From: Flemingiibacterium sp045636265
GTDB taxonomy: Bacteria; Bacillota; Clostridia; Oscillospirales; CAG-272
Direction of reading: 5' to 3'
DNA length: 64,000 nt
Assembly (NCBI GenBank): GCA_045636265.1
Contig: JAZTXD010000078.1
Coordinates: forward strand, 62,001-126,000
Below the pieces are notes generated by a model. The model was not told where the DNA came from. It searched no databases and worked only from the letters and a program-made list of their open reading frames with translations. The position numbers and the translations under genes are program-made. Below are positions 25,049 to 33,190 of the stretch, one piece after another. Within the stretch, counting starts at the first letter, position 1. Each line of letters opens with the position of its first letter.

Positions 25049-26183
25049 CGATATTTCCTCCATCTTCGTTTGGTTCTTGGAGTGCATCATCTGTTGAAGC
25101 ATTTGTTGAGTCATCTGTTGAAACATCTGCCGAGTCATCTGTCGAAGCGTCTGCCGAGTCATCTGTCGAAGCATCTGCTGAGTCATCTGTTGAAGCATCT
25201 GCTGAGTCATCCGTTGACTCGTCAGTTGCATCATCGTCAGAAGTGCTATTGTCAGAAGTGCTATTGTCAGAAGAATCATCTATTGTTTCGCCACCCGGTA
25301 TAGTTGGCTCAGATTCTGGTTTAACAAAAATTCCCGCCTGGCTCAAAATGTCACTTAAATCTTCAATTTGGCTGTTCAGTCCTTCGATTTCGGATGTTTG
25401 GGAAGAAATAAGCTGATGCATATATGCAAGACTTTGGTTTGCAGAGTCAACAAGTGTTCGCTGTTGGCTTTCAATTTTTTCAAGTTTGTTATTCGTTGAA
25501 ATGTTGGAGAAAATCAAAAATACAACTGCAACGGAAAGGATAGCGAGTAGGATATTTTTTCCACTAAAAATTGTTGTATCTTCTTTTTGAACTACTTCAT
25601 CATTCTCCACATCTACATCAATGTTTACACCGGTTTTATCATAAATGTAAAATCCTTTACACTTTTCGATTTTTCCGTTAATCCAGAAATAGAATCCCTC
25701 AATATTCTGGATTGGGTCAACTACGTAAGCAACTTGATGGTCCTCGTTAAAGAAATTTTGATGAATAAATCTATCATATTCAGACAGAAAAATACCGAAG
25801 TCCGGATGCGTATGAATCCAACCTACAATTTTTTTGCCTTTATGCTTTTTTTCGATTTCTTTATGTACATGCTCCCATGTTTCATGGGTGAACTTCAAAG
25901 TGGTGGGGGTTGAATCACAATGTTTAGCTTCAACAAAACCGCTAATTACAATATTAGTTTTTCCAAATTCTTCAATTACCGAACCAACAAGCATACCGCC
26001 ACTTTCGTTGGTAGTTTTATTCTCGGTAAAGTTATGAATCTCTTTGTACGCCTTTTGCGAAATATATATGTTTTTGTTTTCTTCTACACGCTCGCCAATA
26101 GGGAGAATGTTCTGGGGCAGTACGTTCTCCGGCATTTCTGTTGCAATATTCTTTTTTATTTTGTTTTTTGCTTTCTTAGCCAT
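25041..26183 (-). CDS. Membrane JAMM isopeptidase-like protein with repeat stalk (380 aa)
   Basis: Second JAB/MPN metalloprotease of the operon. The JAMM set is Glu60, His124, His126, Ser134 and Asp137 (GWIHTHPDFGIFLSEYD), at the same residue numbers as in the paralogue. A membrane helix lies at about 210-228, then a short coiled coil, then an acidic Ser/Thr/Asp tail built from 8-residue repeats (DDSADAST). I chose ATG 26183 because GGGAG lies eight bases upstream; ATG 26198 lies inside the previous gene with no ribosome site. It overlaps the next gene by 8 bases. Proposed role: maturation or removal of the operon's ubiquitin-like protein. Confidence 0.9.
   Translation of the reverse strand: MAKKAKNKIKKNIATEMPENVLPQNILPIGERVEENKNIYISQKAYKEIHNFTENKTTNESGGMLVGSVIEEFGKTNIVISGFVEAKHCDSTPTTLKFTHETWEHVHKEIEKKHKGKKIVGWIHTHPDFGIFLSEYDRFIHQNFFNEDHQVAYVVDPIQNIEGFYFWINGKIEKCKGFYIYDKTGVNIDVDVENDEVVQKEDTTIFSGKNILLAILSVAVVFLIFSNISTNNKLEKIESQQRTLVDSANQSLAYMHQLISSQTSEIEGLNSQIEDLSDILSQAGIFVKPESEPTIPGGETIDDSSDNSTSDNSTSDDDATDESTDDSADASTDDSADASTDDSADASTDDSADVSTDDSTNASTDDALQEPNEDGGNIGE
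25092..25211 (-). repeat. 24-bp tandem repeats in the JAMM stalk
   Basis: Five consecutive 24-base units with few differences encode the DDSADAST octapeptide near the C-terminus; degenerate units continue on the right. The period is a multiple of three, so unit gain or loss keeps the frame. Confidence 0.85.
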
Positions 26184-26188
26184 CTTTC

Positions 26189-27082
26189 TTACTCCCATAC
26201 ATCAATATCGAAATCCGTTCTTTCCCTCGGATCATATTGTAATGTAATATTTTTCTTTTTTTGATATATTAACAAAACAGCAAACACGATATTTCCAATT
26301 AAAGATACTCCTGCAATGAAGAACGCAACATAAGTAACCATAGGAAGCTGCTCGTTATCGTAGTAATCAGTTTTGTTTTCTTCGTTTTCATTTTCTGCCG
26401 TATAAGGCAGAGTTACTTCTGGCACTTCGATGTTTTGCAAAACATTTCCGTTTGTGTTTAACTCAATTCCAAGAGATATAAGATAACTGCAAATCCTTGT
26501 TATCGGAATTGCCAGACCAATCCCTTCACTATCAAACATTTTTAATGTATTCATTCCAAGAACTTCGCCAGCATCATTAAGCAAGGGGCCGCCGCTATTA
26601 CCCTCATTGATAGGGGCATCAATTTGAATATAAGAACGTTTTCCGATTATTCTCTCCTTAGCGGAAACGCCACCTTTGGTAAGGGTATAGGCCATGCCCT
26701 TGGGGGCACCTATAGCATAAATATCATCACCAGTTTTCATTGTTGAAAGATCAGCAACCGTCAAAAAAGGAAAACTGACATCATTCACAACCAAAACAGC
26801 TATATCTTCATCCTCATTTATACCAAGAACAGATGCACCATACTCAGTACCTCCATAAGTGACGACAGAGATACGTTTAGTGTTTTCAATAACGTGTGCG
26901 TTAGTTACTATGCAGTTTTCACCGATAGCAAACCCGCTGCCCATAGAATTCCCAGAGTATATGACGAAAACTGATTCATAAGCGTTTTCGGCTTCAAAGC
27001 CTATTGCACTCACGGATAAAGCGGAGGCGAATACTACCGCCACCACAATCATCAAAGAGAGTAATCCTCTGATTGGTTTCAC
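26189..27082 (-). CDS. HtrA-like trypsin-family serine protease, membrane-anchored (297 aa)
   Basis: S1C-type serine protease. A hydrophobic segment at residues 7-27 ends in a signal-peptide-like ALSVSAIG. The catalytic triad is His in VTNAHVIE, Asp in NEDEDIAVLVV and Ser in NEGNSGGPLL. There is no PDZ domain. A second hydrophobic helix lies at about 250-272, followed by a short basic tail. The protease would sit outside the membrane and be anchored by one or two helices. It lies between the E2 and JAMM genes on the same strand with 9 and 24-base gaps, so it belongs to the operon. Its connection to ubiquitin-like chemistry is unclear. Confidence 0.88.
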   Translation of the reverse strand: MKPIRGLLSLMIVVAVVFASALSVSAIGFEAENAYESVFVIYSGNSMGSGFAIGENCIVTNAHVIENTKRISVVTYGGTEYGASVLGINEDEDIAVLVVNDVSFPFLTVADLSTMKTGDDIYAIGAPKGMAYTLTKGGVSAKERIIGKRSYIQIDAPINEGNSGGPLLNDAGEVLGMNTLKMFDSEGIGLAIPITRICSYLISLGIELNTNGNVLQNIEVPEVTLPYTAENENEENKTDYYDNEQLPMVTYVAFFIAGVSLIGNIVFAVLLIYQKKKNITLQYDPRERTDFDIDVWE

Positions 27083-27106
27083 GATATTACTCGCCTCCTA
27101 ATCCAT

Positions 27107-28996
27107 TTATTTAGTATTAAACACCAGCACAGAGTTGCCTATTGCAATTGCATCACCTTGACGCAATACATGGCGTACTGTTTTCTGACCATTTACGATG
27201 GTGCCCATAGGAGTACCGCAGTCGGTCAAAACATACTTGCTACCTTCAAGCTTGATGTCGCAGTGATGCGGACCGACAAGCTTATCTTTGAACAGTACAA
27301 TGGTGTTTTTGCCGTTGTTACCAATGCTCGTGGTTCCTGCAAATACAAGATACTCTTTACCTTCAAATTCACCACGGATAACTTTAAGCCATGCAGCTTT
27401 TGCAAACTGTTCAAGCAGACCGACACCTACGCCAATCAAAATGCCCATCACACCAATGGCAACACCTCTGGCAACGACGTCATTGGGGATAACATCGCAA
27501 ACATAGTTAAACAGGAAACCGCCGATAAAGGCTCCCACCAAACCACCAAGAGCGCAGAAAAGTATACGCTTCTTTTCCGGCTTTATTAAGCCGGCCGATA
27601 CGCCAATACCGAGACCCATGATAGCCCAGCCCAAGCCGCGAATGAGTGCAGCTGTGAAATCGGCAGGATCATCTCCCAAAAGTTCAGCGTACATCCACTG
27701 TGCCAAGTAACCACTTATAAATCCGATAACAAGTGATACACAAGCGCCGATCAGTGCATATTTGATTGCCTTTTCTTTAGAACCATAGTAGATTCCTTCA
27801 CCAATTCCAAGGAACAATCCAATAAAGAGTGCAATAGCAGCAGACCAAAGAGCTGTACTTGTTCTTGTAACAATCGCCAGCGCATCCCAAAGGTCATCCT
27901 CATCTTCATCGTAAGTGTTCTCATACACTTCATAGAGAGCGTCATTTGCTTTATCATCATACGCTGAATAATCTTCAAGATAATCTATTGCTTTGTCTGA
28001 TGCTCCATTTGAGAGCCAATCAGTGAAAGTGTTGCTTGCCTCGGCGTTTTTGTTTTCTTTTTTGCAATACGCTTCAAATTCGTCGTATGCTTTCTCCCAT
28101 GCAGAATCGGCTTTTGCTGTATATTCGAGATACTCAACAAATTCTGAACGTCCACAAAGTCTGGCGGCAGTCACGTCACTTGTAAGATTAGTTTCTGTTA
28201 ACTCAGAAACACCAAATCCAATAAATGAACCTATTAAAGCCCAAAGTAAACCTTTGACTAAAATAGTCTTGAAATTCAGCTTGTTACTCTTTACTGTTCC
28301 ACCGTGAGATACCGTTTGCATTCTCTGAGCAGTGGGGACAAACTCTATCCCGGCAAGTTCTTCAGCGGTAATCTCGAAGTCGTTCTCGTCAGTTTTTTCC
28401 AACACAGCAACAGGAGCAACGGTGGTATCGGGAGCAATATCTGTAGGAACTTCGGGGGCAGTAGTCGTATCTTCCATTACTGAGCCATCATCCCCAAACA
28501 AGTCAATCTCAACAACTTCTTTTGAAGAAGCATAGTCAGCGATATATAGGTCTATATTCCCAACCGGGAACAAGTGCTTGTTTTCCATAGCCCATTGAGC
28601 TGCGTCCGCAGACAGAGGGCTATAAGAGTTCCATGACTTGTACTGAATCATATCACCTATATTTATGATAATATCGCTCAAAGATTCTCCCGCACCCCAG
28701 ATATCTCCAATGCAAATTTGTCCATCACGGAAGTTTGGATGCCAAATGGGTGTAAGAATTTTACAGATAGGTTTATAACGAGGATAATCAGCATGGAGAG
28801 TTATTTCAATTTCATGCCTACCTAAAGTTTCAATTCTACCGTCTTCTAAGAGGTAAATACCGTTCACAAAATATGTAACGTGATATTTTTCCGGCAGCTC
28901 ATCACCAATGGGCGTAACGATAATATTTTTGTGACCAGTAAAGTCTTTTTTTACTTGCTCATAGTCAGAGGCAAGTCGTCTCATTCTTGCAGTCAT
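27107..28996 (-). CDS. E2-like conjugating enzyme fused to a membrane domain and FHA (629 aa)
   Basis: Residues 1-150 form a ubiquitin-conjugating (UBC) fold: DYPRYKP-type strand region, HPN at 86-88, the catalytic Cys95 in GQICIGDIW, and the C-terminal helix SPLSADAAQWAMENK. A Thr/Pro/Asp-rich linker (about 165-240) leads to a hydrophobic helix (248-265), a soluble helical insert (about 275-375) and five more hydrophobic helices (380-530). Residues about 545-629 are an FHA domain (TSIGNNGKNTIVL, then GPHHCDI and VNGQ), which binds phosphothreonine. E2-like transfer of the operon's Ubl at the membrane is expected. The fusion suggests phosphorylation-dependent recruitment of targets or partners. 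Confidence 0.9.
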   Translation of the reverse strand: MTARMRRLASDYEQVKKDFTGHKNIIVTPIGDELPEKYHVTYFVNGIYLLEDGRIETLGRHEIEITLHADYPRYKPICKILTPIWHPNFRDGQICIGDIWGAGESLSDIIINIGDMIQYKSWNSYSPLSADAAQWAMENKHLFPVGNIDLYIADYASSKEVVEIDLFGDDGSVMEDTTTAPEVPTDIAPDTTVAPVAVLEKTDENDFEITAEELAGIEFVPTAQRMQTVSHGGTVKSNKLNFKTILVKGLLWALIGSFIGFGVSELTETNLTSDVTAARLCGRSEFVEYLEYTAKADSAWEKAYDEFEAYCKKENKNAEASNTFTDWLSNGASDKAIDYLEDYSAYDDKANDALYEVYENTYDEDEDDLWDALAIVTRTSTALWSAAIALFIGLFLGIGEGIYYGSKEKAIKYALIGACVSLVIGFISGYLAQWMYAELLGDDPADFTAALIRGLGWAIMGLGIGVSAGLIKPEKKRILFCALGGLVGAFIGGFLFNYVCDVIPNDVVARGVAIGVMGILIGVGVGLLEQFAKAAWLKVIRGEFEGKEYLVFAGTTSIGNNGKNTIVLFKDKLVGPHHCDIKLEGSKYVLTDCGTPMGTIVNGQKTVRHVLRQGDAIAIGNSVLVFNTK

Positions 28997-29013
28997 ACTA
29001 TGTCTAATCCTCC

Positions 29014-29487
29014 TTAATCATTTCCTTTAGTAGGCTTTACGACATTGATTTTAAGCGCAGATATACAAGCAATGAGAAGTCCCACGCAAATATAAATTCC
29101 CTTACTAATCTGAGCAGCCGCAATTTTGCCACCTCTGAGACATGCCTCAATAATGTAATTATAGGCATAGCCACCAACATATTCAGTCATAGTGTATGAA
29201 CTGATGTAATCGGATGGGGCACTGATACCAATACCAACAATTAACATAATAATTCCAACAGCTAAACAGCCGACCGGAATAACATTGCTCATTATAGTTT
29301 TTTTGACATCAATTTTATCCTTCTGTCCGTTTTTTAGTTTGATGTTCATGTTGTACTGCTGGATGGGAGTAGGTTCAGATGCCGCCTGTGTATTGCATCT
29401 CTCGCCACATTGGGGACAAAAAGATGCATTTATATCAAGTTCTGTTCCGCATTTGAAACAGAACTTTTTGTTTGCTTCAGTATTCAT
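29014..29487 (-). CDS. Zinc-ribbon membrane protein (157 aa)
   Basis: An N-terminal double-CxxC zinc ribbon (FCFKCGTELDINASFCPQCG) is followed by a short polar linker and two hydrophobic helices (about 68-92 and 130-150). It has no RING, unlike its three zinc-ribbon relatives in the operon. It lies 18 bases upstream of the E2 start and 17 bases after the E1 stop, so it is co-transcribed. It may be an adaptor at the membrane; no enzyme motif is visible. Confidence 0.8.
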   Translation of the reverse strand: MNTEANKKFCFKCGTELDINASFCPQCGERCNTQAASEPTPIQQYNMNIKLKNGQKDKIDVKKTIMSNVIPVGCLAVGIIMLIVGIGISAPSDYISSYTMTEYVGGYAYNYIIEACLRGGKIAAAQISKGIYICVGLLIACISALKINVVKPTKGND

Positions 29488-29504
29488 AATAATTCTCCTT
29501 CAAT

Positions 29505-30692
29505 TTACATCCCTTCAAAAACTTCTGCTTCATCTGATGTAAATTCATAATATGTAGTATTCGCACCAACCCTGCCACCAATAATGTGTAACACTGGAAT
29601 ACCAATATCAAAAGGCGTTTTATCAAGGAAATCTTCTTCGCCTTTAATGGAATGAACACTATCAAAAGTCATTTGATTGCCACATTTTGGACAAGTCAGC
29701 ATATTGCCTTTGAGCTTATGAACCGGCGTGAATAAATCCTTACATTCGCCGCAAGAGCATTTAGCAGTCGTAGCAATGTCCCTATCAAAATCGAGAACAG
29801 CTTTTTCTCCGAGTTCATTTCGGATTTCTGCTAAAATTTCTTTGAGAGTGATTGTTTTAACAGACCAGGGCTTTTCTACAATCTTTTCGTATGTATCATG
29901 GCTCATGCAGTCCTCTTTACGTTGATACTCCACGACATAGGAATCATGTGTTAAACCATTAAATACATATCCCTTGCCTGCAAGAGTAGGAAGATTTCTG
30001 TCTGCATGGAGCAACTTCAGCATTTCTTGCACTTGGATGCCTGCGATAATCGATGAAGAAGTTGGAGTGGTAGGAATTTTACCCTCCGCCATCTGCTCGT
30101 GGGTAAGCAAAGCGCAGGATTTGCGCTTGTTAATCAGCATCCAGTCCGTTTCGGTCATGGTGCATTCATAGCAAGCCCCCTGCCCGGGGATGAAGACGCG
30201 GGCAAAGCCGTTAAGCGCTTCGATAGCGCCATCAATCCAAGGTCGATCCACCTTGTAGCATGACTGGTTAATGGAAAGACGTGCCTCACGGTTATCCAAA
30301 CCACCCAAAACCACATTCATTCTGCGGAACACACCCAAGCCAACATCATCAATAATGTTAGCAATAAACGCCTTAGCCTTGACATCAGGATTCATTTCCT
30401 TAGCCCGCTCGGCAGCAACTTCCGCCTTATAACGGCCCACATCACGCGCTCTGTAAAGAACTGATCGAGTGAGGTTGGTGCTTTCAATGGCATCCATATC
30501 GTATACAAGGATTCTACCGATGCCCAACAAAGCCAGATTCTTAATCAATTCATTTCCGATAGCACCAGCGCCTACGACCATGATAGTTGCATTTTTTAGC
30601 CGCTCCTGATCCCACCAGGGAATCAGCCGAAGACGAGCGTAGCGGTCTTCTTCAAAGTCAGAGCTTTTCAGCTCAAGGGTATCATTCTCCAT
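29505..30692 (-). CDS. E1-like ThiF-family activating enzyme (395 aa)
   Basis: Adenylating enzyme expected to activate the Ubl C-terminus. The Rossmann nucleotide site is GAGAIGNE (41-48), followed by YDMDAIESTNLTR (64-76) and GLDNREAR (131-138), all E1/MoeB/ThiF signatures. Zinc or structural Cys are at 174 and 177. Cys193 in KRKSCALLTHEQM, before the conserved IPTTPTSSSIIAGIQVQE, is the best candidate for the thioester Cys. The C-terminal ~120 residues add a zinc-knuckle region (CSCGEC...CPKC). The start ATG overlaps the Ubl stop (TAATG), so E1 and Ubl are translationally coupled. Confidence 0.92.
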   Translation of the reverse strand: MENDTLELKSSDFEEDRYARLRLIPWWDQERLKNATIMVVGAGAIGNELIKNLALLGIGRILVYDMDAIESTNLTRSVLYRARDVGRYKAEVAAERAKEMNPDVKAKAFIANIIDDVGLGVFRRMNVVLGGLDNREARLSINQSCYKVDRPWIDGAIEALNGFARVFIPGQGACYECTMTETDWMLINKRKSCALLTHEQMAEGKIPTTPTSSSIIAGIQVQEMLKLLHADRNLPTLAGKGYVFNGLTHDSYVVEYQRKEDCMSHDTYEKIVEKPWSVKTITLKEILAEIRNELGEKAVLDFDRDIATTAKCSCGECKDLFTPVHKLKGNMLTCPKCGNQMTFDSVHSIKGEEDFLDKTPFDIGIPVLHIIGGRVGANTTYYEFTSDEAEVFEGM

Positions 30693-30967
30693 TACATTGC
30701 ACCTGCTGTAATTTCAGGCTGAAGACGAAGAACATCACCGTCTTTGATACCAGCTTCGGCAAGTGTTTGAGCTTCAAGCAGCTGCCTGCCGGTGACCTTA
30801 TGGATAAACTTATAGCTAATGGGGTTGCCATCGGGACCGACAGAGGGGAGTTTAATTTTCTCCACAAGCTTTACCATGATAATGCCGCACTTAATGTCGT
30901 CCGGCAGACCAACTTTCTGTTCTTTGTTGCCAGTAGCATCCACAATAATTACATTAACTTTTGCCAT
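30692..30967 (-). CDS. Ubiquitin-like protein of the YukD/EsaB type (91 aa)
   Basis: Small beta-grasp protein: an initial strand KVNVIIVDATG, an internal KLVEKIKLP helix end, and the typical QTLAEAGIKDGDVLRLQPE final strands seen in YukD/EsaB and ubiquitin. The C-terminus is EITAGAM, with Gly89 followed by two more residues, so a JAMM-type peptidase would have to expose a glycine before activation. It sits between the RING genes and E1 and overlaps E1 by one base. It is proposed to be the modifier of the whole cassette. Confidence 0.88.
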   Translation of the reverse strand: MAKVNVIIVDATGNKEQKVGLPDDIKCGIIMVKLVEKIKLPSVGPDGNPISYKFIHKVTGRQLLEAQTLAEAGIKDGDVLRLQPEITAGAM

Positions 30968-30997
30968 TTTAGTATTCTCCTTATTATTTTAGTTGCA

Positions 30998-31873
30998 TTA
31001 ATCTAATAAGTTTTCGAGTGCTCTGTAGCAGGCGAGAAACTCATCAGTAATTTCGTTGTTATTATCACTATATGAGTTGTAGTTGCCGGAAGGGTCTGTT
31101 GCAAGGCTGTAAAATTCTGTATACACGTTATACAAATCTTTTACTGCGTCACAGAGGTCTTCAATCTCATCTAAATCTTCTTCAGAAATATGTTCGGGAA
31201 CTTTTTTGAGTTCAGAGTATAAGTCCTTCATTTGAGTGTCATACTCTCCAGCCTGGTCGATTTCATCAGACTTATCAATCAACGCAAGCAAAATTGCAGT
31301 ATCGATATCAGCTCCGTGCTTGTCTTCCCAAATGTTCTCATACCAATACTTCTGGACAGTATCGGCAATGTCTTCAAGATTAGCCCCGGCAGTTATAGAC
31401 AAGGTAAGGAAATCTTCGACATTTTCAATGTACTCTTTCCTTGCTTCCTCAGCCTTCTTTTCACCTATTGTTTTAGAAATGAAGAAACCGAGAGCAGCAA
31501 CGACTACCAAAACAACTGCAATTACAATGGGGAGAGCTTTCGATTTTGCCTTTTTCTTTTCAATCCCCGTATTGAACTGGCTGATAGCAGTGTTGACATT
31601 AGTATCTACGGCCATGCCAACTTTTTGTCCACACTTAGAACAGAACTCCTGTCCGGCACCCAATGTAGCTCCGCAATTATTGCAGGCAGCAATAGGATTA
31701 GTTCCTTTTTCTTCGTAATGCTGCTCAGAGCAACCGAAAGTAGTGCACCCCTTGTTTTCTTCCCAACACCCATCGTGGTGGGGAATGTTGCAAGCAGGGC
31801 ATACTTTCACACCGTCTCCTTCTTTAATCTCCGTTTTGCAAAACGGACAAGTTTTTCCCACATAGTTTTCCAT
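30998..31873 (-). CDS. RING-finger/zinc-ribbon single-pass membrane protein (291 aa)
   Basis: Second RING paralogue. It starts MENYVGKTCPFCKTEIKEGD; the ligands continue CPAC, HH, C and GCTTFGC. A zinc ribbon (CNNCG...FCSKCG) follows near residue 70. One strong membrane helix (LPIVIAVVLVVVAALGFFI, about 109-127) separates this cytoplasmic-type part from a helical, acidic C-terminal domain of ~160 residues without a recognised family. It lies 30 bases upstream of the Ubl. Likely role: E3-like adaptor that couples a membrane-side sensor domain to the E2. Confidence 0.85.
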   Translation of the reverse strand: MENYVGKTCPFCKTEIKEGDGVKVCPACNIPHHDGCWEENKGCTTFGCSEQHYEEKGTNPIAACNNCGATLGAGQEFCSKCGQKVGMAVDTNVNTAISQFNTGIEKKKAKSKALPIVIAVVLVVVAALGFFISKTIGEKKAEEARKEYIENVEDFLTLSITAGANLEDIADTVQKYWYENIWEDKHGADIDTAILLALIDKSDEIDQAGEYDTQMKDLYSELKKVPEHISEEDLDEIEDLCDAVKDLYNVYTEFYSLATDPSGNYNSYSDNNNEITDEFLACYRALENLLD

Positions 31874-31898
31874 ATTATCAAACCTCCATAATTAATAA

Positions 31899-33119
31899 TT
31901 AGTCCCATTTATATTCAGAAACTTTACTTGTAATTTTCGAGTTCTGCTTCTTTACATTAGAAATAGCATTGTCTACACTTTTTTCCTTGGTATCTTTACT
32001 CGAATAATACGTTGAATAAGCAACGGAAGGCCGCTTATTTATGTAGTTGTGATAGTCTTCGTATTTTTTATACAGCTCATTTAATGAAGAATATAATTTC
32101 TTATATTCTTCAGGTGCGTGCTTCAGTTCCAGCATAATTAATTCCAACGCACTCATATTTTGGTTTGCTATAGAAAGAGAATTTTCGAAAGCTTGCGCAG
32201 TATCAGCATCTACTACATAAGTATAGCCGTTTGCATACCGTGACCAATAATAATAGACCATATAAGAAGAACCGCTGTAAAGCCTGGACATAGCAGTTGA
32301 AATATCAGCATCATAAAGATCGGTATACAAAAGCGTGTTGTATACACAACCGCCAAGCACTTTATCAAGGTCATATCCTCGCGAAATCAGAGCATATGCA
32401 ATCTGAGCATCCGATAAATAATCGTTTTTTATCTCTGCGATCTTGCTTTCGCTGTCCGAAAAGCCTTCAAGTGAAAGAAGAATCTCAATTGCATCAAAAT
32501 GATTGTTGTTTTCGAACAGCTTAATTGCATCATCATATTTTTCTTGTTTTATGGCATTTTCGCAATTTATGATTTGTTCTTCGCTGTCCTTAAAACCTCC
32601 TAATTCCTTGAATAAACTAATCGCACTTTCGTAGTCGCCGTTGGTGTACATTTCCTTTGCTTCTTGATATTTAGCATTCGGAGCAAAATATAAGAACCAA
32701 GAAACAACAATACCGGCAATAACAGCACACACGATAATCGGCAACCATATAGTCAAAAACCTTTTTTTCTTTTTCTTGGCATTTGTAATATTGCGATTGA
32801 ATTCTTCTATCGAGCGGTTTGCCTCATGTGTAACCGCAGTGTTGTTGCCGCAAGATGGACAGAACAAATCTCCGTCATTAAATATTGCTCCGCAGATTGT
32901 ACATTTCTTTTCTGTCATTATCGCGTTTTGCTCAACGCCTGTTGCAGGTTCGCCTTCCAAGGTGTTATGCTGTGAACAGTTTGGCGAAGAACAGCCTTTG
33001 TTTTCTTCCCAACAACCGCTGTGATGGGGAATGTTGCAAGCAGGGCAGACTTTTACATTATCTTCCTCTTTGATTTCCGTTTTGCAAAACGGACAAATTT
33101 TCCCAATGTAGTTTCCCAT
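31899..33119 (-). CDS. RING-finger/zinc-ribbon membrane protein with TPR-like repeats (406 aa)
   Basis: First RING gene of the operon. It starts MGNYIGKICPFCKTEIKEED with CPAC, HH, C and GCSSPNC completing the RING, then a zinc ribbon (CTICG...FCPSCG). A membrane helix (about 140-163) is followed by tetratricopeptide-like repeats (EMYTNGDYESAISLFKELGG, then related copies) and a long helical C-terminus rich in Tyr and Ser. The TPR-like part probably binds proteins on the far side of the membrane. It is separated by 71 bases from the ImmA/IrrE gene, which could hold a second promoter. Confidence 0.85.
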   Translation of the reverse strand: MGNYIGKICPFCKTEIKEEDNVKVCPACNIPHHSGCWEENKGCSSPNCSQHNTLEGEPATGVEQNAIMTEKKCTICGAIFNDGDLFCPSCGNNTAVTHEANRSIEEFNRNITNAKKKKKRFLTIWLPIIVCAVIAGIVVSWFLYFAPNAKYQEAKEMYTNGDYESAISLFKELGGFKDSEEQIINCENAIKQEKYDDAIKLFENNNHFDAIEILLSLEGFSDSESKIAEIKNDYLSDAQIAYALISRGYDLDKVLGGCVYNTLLYTDLYDADISTAMSRLYSGSSYMVYYYWSRYANGYTYVVDADTAQAFENSLSIANQNMSALELIMLELKHAPEEYKKLYSSLNELYKKYEDYHNYINKRPSVAYSTYYSSKDTKEKSVDNAISNVKKQNSKITSKVSEYKWD

Positions 33120-33190
33120 GGAAATCCTCCTAAAGACAAACTTGTTTTATTGCTTAAGTCGCCCTGCGACATTATAACAATAGGTAGTGA

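Noticed and set aside
25092..25211. Possible CRISPR-like array
   Set aside because: The 24-base units are contiguous without spacers and encode a regular octapeptide in frame.
25064..25279. Met/Gln-rich N-terminal extension of the RING protein at 24.2 kb
   Set aside because: It is the other-frame reading of the JAMM gene's tandem repeats; GTG 25048 has the ribosome site and matches the paralogues' starts.
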